This document shows, in pieces, positions 52,701 to 64,000 of a DNA stretch of 64,000 nt (the first letter of the stretch is position 1; every line of letters begins with the position of its first letter). Where the stretch lies: NCBI GenBank assembly GCA_035771175.1, contig CM069597.1, positions 12,745,001 to 12,809,000 on the forward strand. Direction: 5' to 3'. Source of the stretch: Paratinospora sagittata (Eukaryota > Streptophyta > Magnoliopsida > Ranunculales > Menispermaceae). Position numbers and translations under genes: made by a program. The notes below the pieces were generated by a model, which was not told where the DNA came from, did not search any database, and saw nothing but the letters and a program-made list of their open reading frames with translations.

Positions 52701-55700
52701 ACTAAATTTACTTAGAAAATGTGTTTGAGGCAATCGCTACCAATCCACCGGATTGCTTTATCCACCAACTCTTTGAGCGAGTCCCAATATCCTTCAAGCA
52801 ACCCCCCAAAATAGATGGAACTCCGTTCCAATATCTCGATGAATTTTTGACCACTAAATCTCAAATTTTGGTTTAAATGAATTAAATTTACTTAGAAAAT
52901 GTGTTTGAAGCAATCGCGACCAATCCACCGGATTGTTTTCTCCACCAACTCTTTGATCGAGTCCCAATATCCTTCTATGAACCGCCGAAATAGATGAAAC
53001 TCCGTTCCAATATCCCGATGAATTTTTGACCCCTAAATCTCAAATTTTTTGTTTAAATGAACTAAATTTACTTAGAAAATGTGTTTGAGGCAATCGCTAC
53101 CAATCCACCGGATTGCTTTATCCACCAACTCTTTGAGCGAGTCCCAATATCCTTCAAGCAACCCCCCAGAATAGATAGAACTCCGTTCCAATATCCCGAT
53201 GAATTTTTGACCCCTAAATCTCAAATTTTTTGTTTACATGAACTAAATTTACTTAGAAAATTTGTTTGAGACAATCGCGACCAATCCACCATATTGCTTT
53301 TTCCACCAACTCCTTGAGAGAGTCCCAATATCCTTCAAACAAACCCCCAGAATAGATGGAACTCCGTTTCAATATCCCGATGAATTTTTGACCATTAAAT
53401 CTCAAATTTTGGTTTAAATGAACTAAATTTACTTAGAAAACGTGTTTGAAGCAATCGCGACCAATCCACCGGATTGCTTTCTCCGCCTACTCTTTGAGCG
53501 AGTCCCAATATCCTTCTATGAATCCTCGGAATAGATGGAACTCTGTTTCAATATCCCGATGAGTTTTTTACCCCTAAATCTCAAATTTTGCTTTCAATGA
53601 ACTAAATTAACTTAAAAAGATTGTTTGAGGCAATCGCGACAAATCTACCGGATTGCTTTCTCCACCTACTCTTTTAGCGAGTCCAAATATCCTTCTAGCA
53701 ACCCCCCAGAATAGATGGAACTCCGTTCCAATATCCCGATGAATTTTTGACCCCTAAATCTCAAATTTTTTGTTTAATTGAACTAAATTTACTTAGAAAA
53801 TGTGTTTGAGGCAATCGCTACCAATCCACTAGATTGCTTTCTCCACCAACTCTTTGAGCGAGTCCCAATATCCTTCTATGAACCCCCGAAATAGATGGAA
53901 CTCCGTTCCAATATCCCGGTGAATTTTTGACCATTAAATCTCAAATCTTGGTTTAAATGAACTAAATTTACTTAGAAAATGTGTTTGAAGCAATCGCGAC
54001 CAATCCACCGGATTGCTTTCTCCACCAACTCTTTGATCGAGTCCCAATATCCTTCTATGAACCCCCGAAATAAATGAAACTCCGTTCCAATATCCCGATG
54101 AATTTTTGACCCCTAAATCTCAAATTTTTTGTTTAAATGAACTAAATTTACTTAGAAAATGTGTTTGAGGCAATCGCTACCAACCCACTAGATTGCTTTC
54201 TCCACCAACTCTTTGAGCGAGTCCCAATATCTTTCTATGAACCCCTGGAATAGATGGAACTCCGTTCCAATATCCCGGTGAATTTTTGACCATTAAATCT
54301 CAAATCTTGGTTTAAATGAACTAAATTTACTTAGAAAATGTGTTTGAGGCAATCGCGACAAATCCGCTAGATTGCTTTCTCCACCTACTCTTTTAGTGAG
54401 TCCCAATATCCTTCTAGCAACCCCCCAGAATAGATGGAACTTCGTTCCAATATCCCGATGAATTTTTGACCCCTAAATCTCAAATTTTTTGTTTAAATGA
54501 ACTAAATTTACTTAGAAAATGTGTTTGAGGCAATCGCTACCAATCCACCGGATTGCTTTATCCACCAACTCTTTGAGCGAGTCCCAATATCCTTCAAGCA
54601 ACCCCCCAGAATAGATGGAACTCCGTTCCAATATCTCGATTATTTTTTACCACTAAATCTCAAATTTTGGTTTAAATGAATTAAATTTACTTAGAAAATT
54701 TGTTGAAGGCAATCGCGACCAATCCACCAGATTGCTTTCTCCACCAACTCTTTGATCGAGTCCCAATATCCTTCTATGAACCCCCGGAATAGATGGAACT
54801 CCGTTCCAATATCCCGGTAAATTTTTGACCCCCAAATCTAAAATTTTTGTTTAAATGAACTAAATATACTTAGAAAAAGTAATTGAGGCAATCGCGACCA
54901 ATCCACCAGATTGCTTTGTCCACCAACTCCTTGAGCGAGTCCTAATATCCTTCTATGAACCCCCGAAATAGATGGAACTCCGTCCCAATATCCCGATGAA
55001 TTTTTGACCCCTAAATCTCAAATTTTTTGTTTACATGAACTAAATTTACTTAGAAAATGTGTTTGAGGCAATCGCTACCAATCCACTAGATTGCTTTCTC
55101 CACCAACTCTTTGAGCGAGTCCCAATATCCTTCTATGAACCCCCGTAATAGATGGAACTCCGTTCCAATATCCCGGTGAATTTTTGACCATTAAATCTCA
55201 AATCTTGGTTTAAATGAACTAAATTTACTTAGAAAATGTGTTTGAAGCAATCGCGACCAATCCACCGGATTGTTTTCTCCACCAACTCTTTGATCGAGTC
55301 CCAATATCCTTCTATGAACCGCCGAAATAGATGAAACTCCGTTCCAATATCCCGATGAATTTTTGACCCCTAAATCTCAAATTTTTTGTTTAAATGAACT
55401 AAATTTACTTAGAAAATGTGTTTGAGGCAATCGCTACCAATCCACCGGATTGCTTTATCCACCAACTCTTTGAGCGAGTCCCAATATCCTTCAAGCAACC
55501 CCCCAGAATAGATGGAACTCCGTTCCAATATCTCGATGAATTTTTGACCACTAAATCTCAAATTTTGGTTTAAATGAATTAAATTTACTTAGAAAATTTG
55601 TTGAAGGCAATCGCGACCAATCCACCAGATTGCTTTCTCCACCAACTCTTTGATCGAGTCCCAATATCCTTCTATGAACCCCCGAAATAGATGGAACTCC

Positions 55701-58700
55701 GTTCCAATATCCCGGTGAATTTTTGACCCCCAAATATAAAATTTTTGTTTAAATGAACTAAATATACTTAGAAAAAGTAATTGAGGCAATCGCGACCAAT
55801 CCACCAGATTGCTTTGTCCACCAACTCCTTGAGAGAATCCCAATATCCTTCAAACAAACCCCCAGAATAGATGGAACTCCGTTTCAATATCCCGATGAAT
55901 TTTTGACCATTAAATCTCAAATTTTGGTTTAAATGAACTAAATTTGCTTAGAAAATGTGTTTGAAACAATCGCGACCATTCCACCGAATTGCTTTCTCCG
56001 CCTACTCTTTGAGCGAGTCCCAATATCCTTCTATGAACCCTCGGAATAGATGGAACTCTGTTTCAAAATCCCGATGAATTTTTTACCCCTAAATCTCAAA
56101 TTTTGCTTTCAATGAACTAAATTAACTTAAAAAAATTTGTTTGAGGCAATCTCGACAAATCCACCGGATTGCTTTCTCCACCTACTCTTTTAGCGAGTCC
56201 AAATATCCTTCTAGCAACCCCCCAGAATAGATGGAACTCCGTTCCAATATCCCGATGAATTTTTGACCCCTAAATCTCAAATTTTTTGTTTACATGAACT
56301 AAATTTACTTAGAAAATGTGTTTGAGGCAATCGCTACCAATCCACTAGATTGCTTTCTCCACCAACTCTTTGAGCGAGTCCCAATATCCTTCTATGAACC
56401 CCCGGAATAGATGGAACTCCGTTCCAATATCCCGGTGAATTTTTGACCATTAAATCTCAAATCTTGGTTTAAATGAACTAAATTTACTTAGAAAATGTGT
56501 TTGAGGCAATCGCGACAAATCCACTAGATTGCTTTCTCCACCTACTCTTTTAGTGAGTCCCAATATCCTTCTAGCAACCCCCCAGATTAGATGGAACTTC
56601 GTTCCAATATCCCGATGAATTTTTGACCCCTAAATCTCAAATTTTTTGTTTAAATGAACTAAATTTACTTAGAAAATGTGTTTGAGGCAATCGCTACCAA
56701 TCCACCGGATTGCTTTATCCACCAACTCTTTGAGCGAGTCCCAATATCCTTCAAGCAACCCCCCAGAATAGATGGAACTCCGTTCCAATATCTCGATGAA
56801 TTTTTGACCACTAAATCTCAAATTTTGGTTTAAATGAATTAAATTTACTTAGAAAATTTGTTGAAGGCAATCGCGACCAATCCACCAGATTGCTTTCTCC
56901 ACCAACTCTTTGATCGAGTCCCAATATCCTTCTATGAACCCCCGGAATAGATTGAACTCCGTTCCAATATCCCGGTGAATTTTTGACCCCCAAATCTAAA
57001 ATTTTTGTTTAAATGAACTAAATATACTTAGAAAAAGTAATTGAGGCAATCGCGACCAATCCACCAGATTGCTTTGTCCACCAACTCCTTGAGAGAATCG
57101 CAATATCCTTCAAACAAACCCCCAGAATAGATGGAACTCCGTTTCAATATCCCGATGAATTTTTGACCAATAAATCTCAAATTTTGGTTTAAATGAACTA
57201 AATTTGCTTAGAAAATGTGTTTGAAGCAATCGCGACCATTCCACCGAATTGCTTTCTCCGCCTACTCTTTGAGCGAGTCCCAATATCCTTCTATGAACCC
57301 TCGGAATAGATGGAACTCTGTTTCAAAATCCCGATGAATTTTTTACCCCTAAATCTCAAATTTTGCTTTCAATGAACTAAATTAACTTAAAAAAATTTGT
57401 TTGAGGCAATCTCGACAAATCCACCGGATTGCTTTCTCAACCTACTCTTTTAGCGAGTCCAAATATCCTTCTAGCAACCCCCCAGAATAGATGGAACTCC
57501 GTTCCAATATCCCGATGAATTTTTGACCCCTAAATCTCAAATTTTTTGTTTACATGAACTAAATTTACTTAGAAAATGTGTTTGAGGCAATCGCTACCAA
57601 TCCACTAGATTGCTTTCTCCACCAACTCTTTGAGCGAGTCCCAATATCCTTCTATGAACCCCCGGAATAGATGGAACTCCGTTCCAATATCCCGATGAAT
57701 TTTTGACCATTAAATCTCAAATCTTGGTTTAAATGAACTAAATTTACTTAGAAAATGTGTTTGAAGCAATCGCGACCAATCCACCGGATTGTTTTCTCCA
57801 CCAACTCTTTGATCGAGTCCCAATATCCTTCTATGAACCGCCGAAATAGATGAAACTCCGTTCCAATATCCCGATGAATTTTTGACCCCTAAATCTCAAA
57901 TTTTTTGTTTAAATGAACTAAATTTACTTAGAAAATGTGTTTGAGCCAATCGCTACCAATCCACTAGATTGCTTTCTCCACCAACTCTTTGAGCGAGTCC
58001 CAATATCCGTCTATGAACCCCCGGAATAGATGGAACTCCGTTCCAATATCCCGGTGAATTTTTGACCATTAAATCTCAAATCCTGGTTTAAATGAACTAA
58101 ATTTACTTAGAAAATGTGTTTGAGGCAATCGCGACAAATCCACCGTATTGCTTTCTCCACCTACTCTTTTAGTGAGTCCCAATATCCTTCTAGCAACCCC
58201 CCATAATAGATGGAACTCCATTCCAATATCCCGATGAATTTTTGACCCCTAAATCTCAAATTTTTTGTTTAAATGAACTAAATTTACTTAGAAAATGTGT
58301 TTGAGGCAATCTCTGCGAATCGGATTGCTTTCTCCACCAACTCTTTGAGCGAGTCCCAATATCCTTCAAGCAACCCCCCAGAATAGATGGAACTCCGTTC
58401 CAATATCTCGATGAATTTTTAACCACTAAATCTCAAATTTTGGTTTAAATGAATTAAATTTACTTAGAAAATTTGTTTGAGGCAATCGCGACAAATCCAC
58501 CGGATTGCTTTCTCCACCTACTCTTTTAGCGAGTCCAAATATCCTTCTAGCAATCCCCCAGAATAGATAGAACTCCGTTCCAATATCCCGATGAATTTTT
58601 GACCCCTAAATCTCAAATTTTTTGTTTACATGAACTAAATTTACTTAGAAAATTTGTTTGAGACAATCGCGACCAATCCACCATATTGCTTTTTCCACCA

Positions 58701-61700
58701 ACTCCTTGAGAGAGTCCCAATATCCTTCAAACAAACCCCCAGAATAGATGGAACTCCGTTTCAATATCCCGATGAATTTTTGACCATTAAATCTCAAATT
58801 TTGGTTTAAATGAACTAAATTTACTTAGAAAATGTGTTTGAAGCAATCGCGACCAATCCACCGGATTGCTTTCTCCGCCTACTCTTTGAGCGAGTCCCAA
58901 TATCCTTCTATGAATCCTCGGAATAGATGGAACTCCGTTTCAATATCCCGATGAGTTTTTTACCCCTAAATCTCAAATTTTGCTTTCAATGAACTAAATT
59001 AACTTAAAACGTTTGTTTGAGGCAATCGCGACAAATCTACCGGATTGCTTTCTCCACCTACTCTATTAGCGAGTCCAAATATCCTTCTAGCAACCCCCCA
59101 GAATAGATGGAACTCCGTTCCAATATCCCGATGAATTTTTGACCCCTAAATCTCAAATTTTTTGTTTAAATGAACAAAATTTACTTAGAAAATGTGTTTG
59201 AGGCAATCGCAACCAATCCACTAGATTGCTTTCTCCACCAACTCTTTGAGCGAGTCCCAATATCCTTCTATGAACCCCCGAAATAGATGGAACTCCGTTC
59301 CAATATCCCGGTGAATTTTTCACCATTAAATCTCAAATCTTGGTTTAAATGAACTAAATTTACTTAGAAAATGTGTTTGAGGCAATCGCGACCAATCCAC
59401 CAGATTGCTTTCTCCACCAACTCTTTGATCGAGTCCCAATATCCTTCTATGAACCCCCGGCATAGATGGAACTCCGTTCCAATATCCCGGTGAATTTTTG
59501 ACCCCCAAATCTAAAATTTTTGTTTAAATGAACTAAATATACTTAGAAAAAGTAATTGAGGCAATCGCGACCAATCCACCAGATTGCTTTGTCCACCAAC
59601 TCCTTCAGAGAGTCCCAATATCCTTCAAACAAACCCCCAGAATAGATGGAACTCCGTTTCAATATCCCGATGAATTTTTGACCATTAAATCTCAAATTTT
59701 GGTTTAAATGAACTAAATTTACTTAGAAAATGTGTTTGAAGCAATCGCGACCAATCCACCGGATTGCTTTCTCCGCCTACTCTTTGAGCGAGTCCCAATA
59801 TCCTTCTATGAATCCTCGGAATAGATGGAACTCTGTTTCAATATCCCGATGAGTTTTTTTACCCCTAAATCTCAAATTTTGCTTTCAATGAACTAAATTA
59901 ACTTAAAAAGTTTGTTTGAGGCAATCGCGACAAATCTACCGGATTGCTTTCTCCACCTACTCTTTTAGCGAATCCAAATATCCTTCTAGCAACCCCCCAG
60001 AATAGATGGAACTCCGTTCCAATATCCCGATGAATTTTTGACCCCTAAATCTCAAATTTTTTGTTTAAATGAACTAAATTTACTTAGAAAATGTGTTTGA
60101 GGCAATCGCTACCAATCCACTAGATTGCTTTCTCCACCAACTCTTTGAGCGAGTCCCAATATCCTTCTATGAACCCCCGAAATAGATGGAACTCCGTTCC
60201 AATATCCCGGTGAATTTTTGACCATTAAATCTCAAATCTTGGTTTAAATGAACTAAATTTACTTAGAAAATGTGTTTGAAGCAATCGCGACCAATCCACC
60301 GGATTGCTTTCTCCACCAACTCTTTCATCGAGTCCCAATATCCTTCTATGAACCCCCGAAATAGATGAAACTCCGTTCCAATATGCCGATGAATTTTTGA
60401 CCCCTAAATCTCAAATTTTTTGTTTAAATGAACTAAATTTACTTAGAAAATGTGTTTGAGGCAATCGCTACCAATCCACTAGATTGCTTTCTCCACCAAC
60501 TCTTTGAGCGAGTACCAATATCCTTCTATGAACCCCCGAAATAGATGGAACTCCGTTCCAATATCCCGGTGAATTTTTGACCATTAAATCTCAAATCTTG
60601 GTTTAAATGAACTAAATTTACTTAGAAAATGTGTTTGAAGCAATCGCGACCAATCCACCGGATTGCTTTCTCCACCAACTCTTTCATCGAGTCCCAATAT
60701 CCTTCTATGAACCCCCGAAATAGATGAAACTCCGTTCCAATATGCCGATGAATTTTTGACCCCTAAATCTCAAATTTTTTGTTTAAATGAACTAAATTTA
60801 CTTAGAAAATGTGTTTGAGGCAATCGCTACCAATCCACTAGATTGCTTTCTCCACCAACTCTTTGAGCGAGTCCCAATATCTTTCTATGAACCCCTGGAA
60901 TAGATGGAACTCTGTTCCAATATCCCGGTGAATTTTTGACCATTAAATCTCAAATCTTGGTTTAAATGAACTAAATTTACTTAGAAAATGTGTTTGAGGC
61001 AATCGCGACAAATCCACCAGATTGCTTTCTCCACCTACTCTTTTAGTGAGTCCCAATATCCTTCTAGCAACCCCCAGAATAGATGGAACTTCGTTCCAAT
61101 ATCCCGATGAATTTTTGACCCCTAAATCTCAAATTTTTTGTTTAAATGAACTAAATTTACTTAGAAAATTTGTTGAAGGCAATCGCGACCAATCCACCAG
61201 ATTGCTTTCTCCACCAACTCTTTGATCGAGTCCCAATATCCTTCTATGAACCCCCGGAATAGATGGAACTCCGTTCCAATATCCCGGTGAATTTTTGACC
61301 CCCAAATCTAAAATTTTTGTTTAAATGAACTAAATATACTTAGAAAAAGTAATTGAGGCAATCGCGACCAATCCACCAGATTGCTTTGTCCACCAACTCC
61401 TTGAGAGAATCCCAATATCCTTCAAACAAACCCCCAGAATAGATGGAACTCCGTTTCAATATCCCGATGAATTTTTGACCATTAAATCTCAAATTTTGGT
61501 TTAAATGAACTAAATTTACTTAGAAAATGTGTTTGAAGCAATCGCGACCAATCCACCGGATTGCTTTCTCCGCCTACTCTTTGAGCGAGTCCCAATATCC
61601 TTCTATGAACCCTCGGAATAGATGGAACTCTGTTTCAATATCCCGATGAATTTTTTACCCCTAAATCTCAAATTTTGCTTTCAATGAACTAAATTAACTT

Positions 61701-64000
61701 AAAAAATTTGTTTGAGGCAATCACGACAAATCCACCGGATTGCTTTCTCCACCTACTCTTTTAGCGAGTCCAAATATCCTTCTAGCAACCCCCCAGAATA
61801 GATGGAACTCCGTTCCAATATCCCGATGAATTTTTGACCCCTAAATCTCAAAATTTTTGTTTAAATGAACTAAATTTACTTAGAAAATGTGTTTGAGTCA
61901 ATCGCTACCAATCCACTAGATTGCTTTCTCTACCAACTCTTTGAGCGAGTCCCAATATCCTTCTATGAACCCCCGGAATAGATGGAAATCCGTTCCAATA
62001 TCCCGGTGAATTTTTGACCATTAAATCTCAAATCTTGGTTTAAATGAACTAAATTTACTTAGAAAATTTGTTTGAGGCAATCGCGACCAATCCACCAGAT
62101 TGCTTTCTCCACCAACTCTTTGAGCGAGTCCCAATATCCTTCTATGAACCCCCGGAATAAATGGAACTCCGTTCCAATATCCCGGTGAATTTTTGACAAT
62201 TAAATCTCAAATCTTGGTATAAACGAACTAAATTTGCTTAGAAAATGTGTTTGAAGCAATCGCGACCAATCCACCGGATTGCTTTCTCCATCGACTCTTT
62301 GATCGAGTCCCAATATCCTTCTATGAACCCCCGAAATAGATGAAACTCCGTTCCAATATCCCGATGAATTTTTGACCCCTAAATCTCAATTTTTTTGTTT
62401 AAATGAACTAAATTTACTTAGAAAATGTGTTTGAGGCAATCGCTACCAATCCACTAGATTGCTTTCTCCACCAACTCTTTGAGCGAGTCCCAATATCCTT
62501 CTATGAACCCCCGGTATTGATGGAACTCCGTTCCAATATCCCGGTGAATTTTTGACCATTAAATCTCAAATCTTGGTTTAAATGAACTAAATTTACTTAG
62601 AAAATGTGTTTGAAGCAATCGCGACCAATCCACCGGATTGCTTTCTCCACCAACTCTTTGATCGAGTCCCAATATTCTTCTATGAACCCCCGAAATAGAT
62701 GAAACTCCGTTCCAATATCCCGATGAATTTTTGACCCCTAAATCTCAAATTTTTTGTTTAAATGAACTAAATTTACTTAGAAAATGTGTTTGAGGCAATC
62801 GCTACCAATCCACTAGATTGCTTTCTCCACCAACTCTTTGAGCGAGTCCCAATATCCTTCTATGAACCCCCGGAATAGATGGAACTCCGTTCCAATATCC
62901 CGGTGAATTGTTGACCATTAAATCTCAAATCTTGGTTTAAATGAACTAAATTTACTTAGAAAATGTGTTTGAAGCAATCGCGACCAATCCACCGGATTGC
63001 TTTCTCCACCAACTCTTTCATCGAGTCCCAATATCCTTCTATGAACCCCCGAAATAGATGAAACTCCGTTCCAATATGCCGATGAATTTTTGACCCCTAA
63101 ATCTCAAATTTTTTGTTTAAATGAACTAAATTTACTTAGAAAATGTGTTTGAGGCAATCGCTACCAATCCACTAGATTGCTTTCTCCACCAACTCTTTGA
63201 GCGAGTCCCAATATCTTTCTATGAACCCCTGGAATAGATGGAACTCTGTTCCAATATCCCGGTGAATTTTTGACCATTAAATCTCAAATCTTGGTTTAAA
63301 TGAACTAAATTTACTTAGAAAATGTGTTTGAGGCAATCGCGACAAATCCACCAGATTGCTTTCTCCACCTACTCTTTTAGTGAGTCCCAATATCCTTCTA
63401 GCAACCCCCCAGAATAGATGGAACTCCGTTCCAATATCCCGATGAATTTTTGACCCCTAAATCTCAAATTTTTTGTTTAAATGAACTAAATTTACTTAAA
63501 AAATGTGTTTGAGGCAATCGCTGCCAATCCACCGGATTGCTTTCTCCACCAACTCTTTGAGCGAGTCCCAATATCCTTCAAGCAACCCCCCAGAATAGAT
63601 GGAACTACGTTCCAATATCTCGATGAATTTTTGACCACTAAATCTCAAATTTTGGTTTAAATGAATTAAATTTACTTAGAAAATTTGCTTGAGGCAATCG
63701 CGACCAATCCACCATATTGCTTTCTCCACCAACTCTTTGATCGAGTCCCAATATCCTTCTATGAACCCCCGGCATAGATGGAACTCCGTTCCAATATCCC
63801 GGTGAATTTTTGACCCCCAAATCTAAAATTTTTGTTTAAATGAAGTAAATATACTTAGAAAAAGTAATTGAGGCAATCGCGACTAATCCACCAGATTGCT
63901 TTGTCCACCAACTCCTTGAGAGAGTCCCAATATCCTTCAAACAAACCCCCAGAATAGATGGAACTCCGTTTCAATATCCCGATGAATTTTTGACCATTAA
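48153..64000. repeat. Satellite array, about 88 copies of a ~180-bp monomer
   Basis: A head-to-tail array in one orientation reaching the window end. The phrase TCCAATATCCCG/CTCG recurs every 179-181 bp (for example 48153, 48333, 48510, 48690). Conserved parts are AAATGAACTAAATTTACTTA, GAGGCAATCGC, CCACCAACTCTTTGA and GAATAGATGGAACTCCGTTC. Monomers fall into recognisable types: GGTGAATTTTTGACCATTAA; GATGAATTTTTGACCCCTAA; AATATACTTAGAAAAAGTAA; TTTGCTTTCAATGAACTAAA. One monomer near 48421 lacks about 3-4 nt. The minus-strand 60-codon open frames that repeat through it are periodic artefacts. Unit length and uniform orientation fit a centromeric or pericentromeric satellite; the location is inferred. 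Confidence 0.97.

Noticed and set aside
49437..63820. Recurring 60-codon minus-strand open frames (MGVKNSPGYWNG...) in the satellite
   Set aside because: They repeat with the 180-bp period, appear only in monomers that by chance lack a stop, and have no start context or variation suggesting selection.
48153..64000. Possible CENP-B-box-like motif in the monomer (TTCGTTCCAATATCCCG)
   Set aside because: Spacing and bases do not fit NTTCGNNNNANNCGGGN on either strand.
1..64000. CRISPR arrays, bacterial operons, riboswitches or phage modules
   Set aside because: All recognisable coding sequence is plant transposon type; the short repeats lack CRISPR-like regular spacers, and the 180-bp array is a eukaryotic satellite.

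Overview
The window looks like plant nuclear DNA, most likely from a eudicot. It is heterochromatic and contains no convincing intact host gene. The evidence is a nest of plant-type transposable elements: a Ty3/gypsy chromovirus, several Ty1/copia families, L1-type LINEs, a tRNA-derived SINE, hAT-like and Mutator-like DNA elements and many solo LTRs. These are followed by a long 180-bp satellite array typical of (peri)centromeric DNA. Assignments rest on reading motifs, target-site duplications and reading-frame continuity by eye; no database was searched.

Layout. 1-1373: LTR-like debris. 1374-3124: a copia LTR (copy A1) entered by a decayed chromovirus, 3125-13255. The chromovirus has two LTRs, a tRNA-iMet-type primer site, gag, protease, RT, RNase H, integrase, a chromodomain-like end and an extra 3' ORF; an unrelated plant-transposon-type ORF lies between primer site and gag. 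13256-22782: a probable Mutator-like element carrying a plant-mobile-domain (PMD) pseudogene (+) and an OTU/FAR1-like pseudogene (-), with a tandem array of long palindromes between them. Inside it sits an LTR joined to a full-length tRNA-Asp sequence (with CCA), itself split by a solo LTR. 22783-27885: copia LTR A2, split by a second solo LTR of that family (perfect 5-bp TSD). 28241-29116: a direct duplication. 29400-32162: a copia element (-) with gag, zinc knuckle and protease, split by a hAT-like fragment. 32163-34147: copia LTR A4.

34148-37922: an L1-type LINE (-) broken by two solo LTRs and a SINE, each with TSDs. 37923-38395: a fold-back element with Pol III-like boxes. 38396-40195: mostly unassigned. 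40196-47441: a copia element (-) split by a hAT-like element (which contains a 5'-truncated LINE and a solo LTR in its terminal repeat) and by another solo LTR. 47442-48052: an LTR running into a 100-N gap (48053-48152). 48153-64000: about 88 copies of a roughly 180-bp satellite in one orientation, with 360-bp, 1,260-bp, about 3.6-kb and 9,889-bp repeat structure.

How the parts relate. Nothing here works as a host pathway. The window records insertion, LTR-LTR recombination to solo LTRs, and decay dominated by C-to-T/G-to-A changes. The observations most worth following are the split tRNA-Asp/LTR chimera, the palindromic motif clusters that differ between related copia LTRs, the palindrome array in the PMD/OTU element, the extra 3' ORF of the chromovirus and the 9,889-bp-spaced duplication in the satellite.
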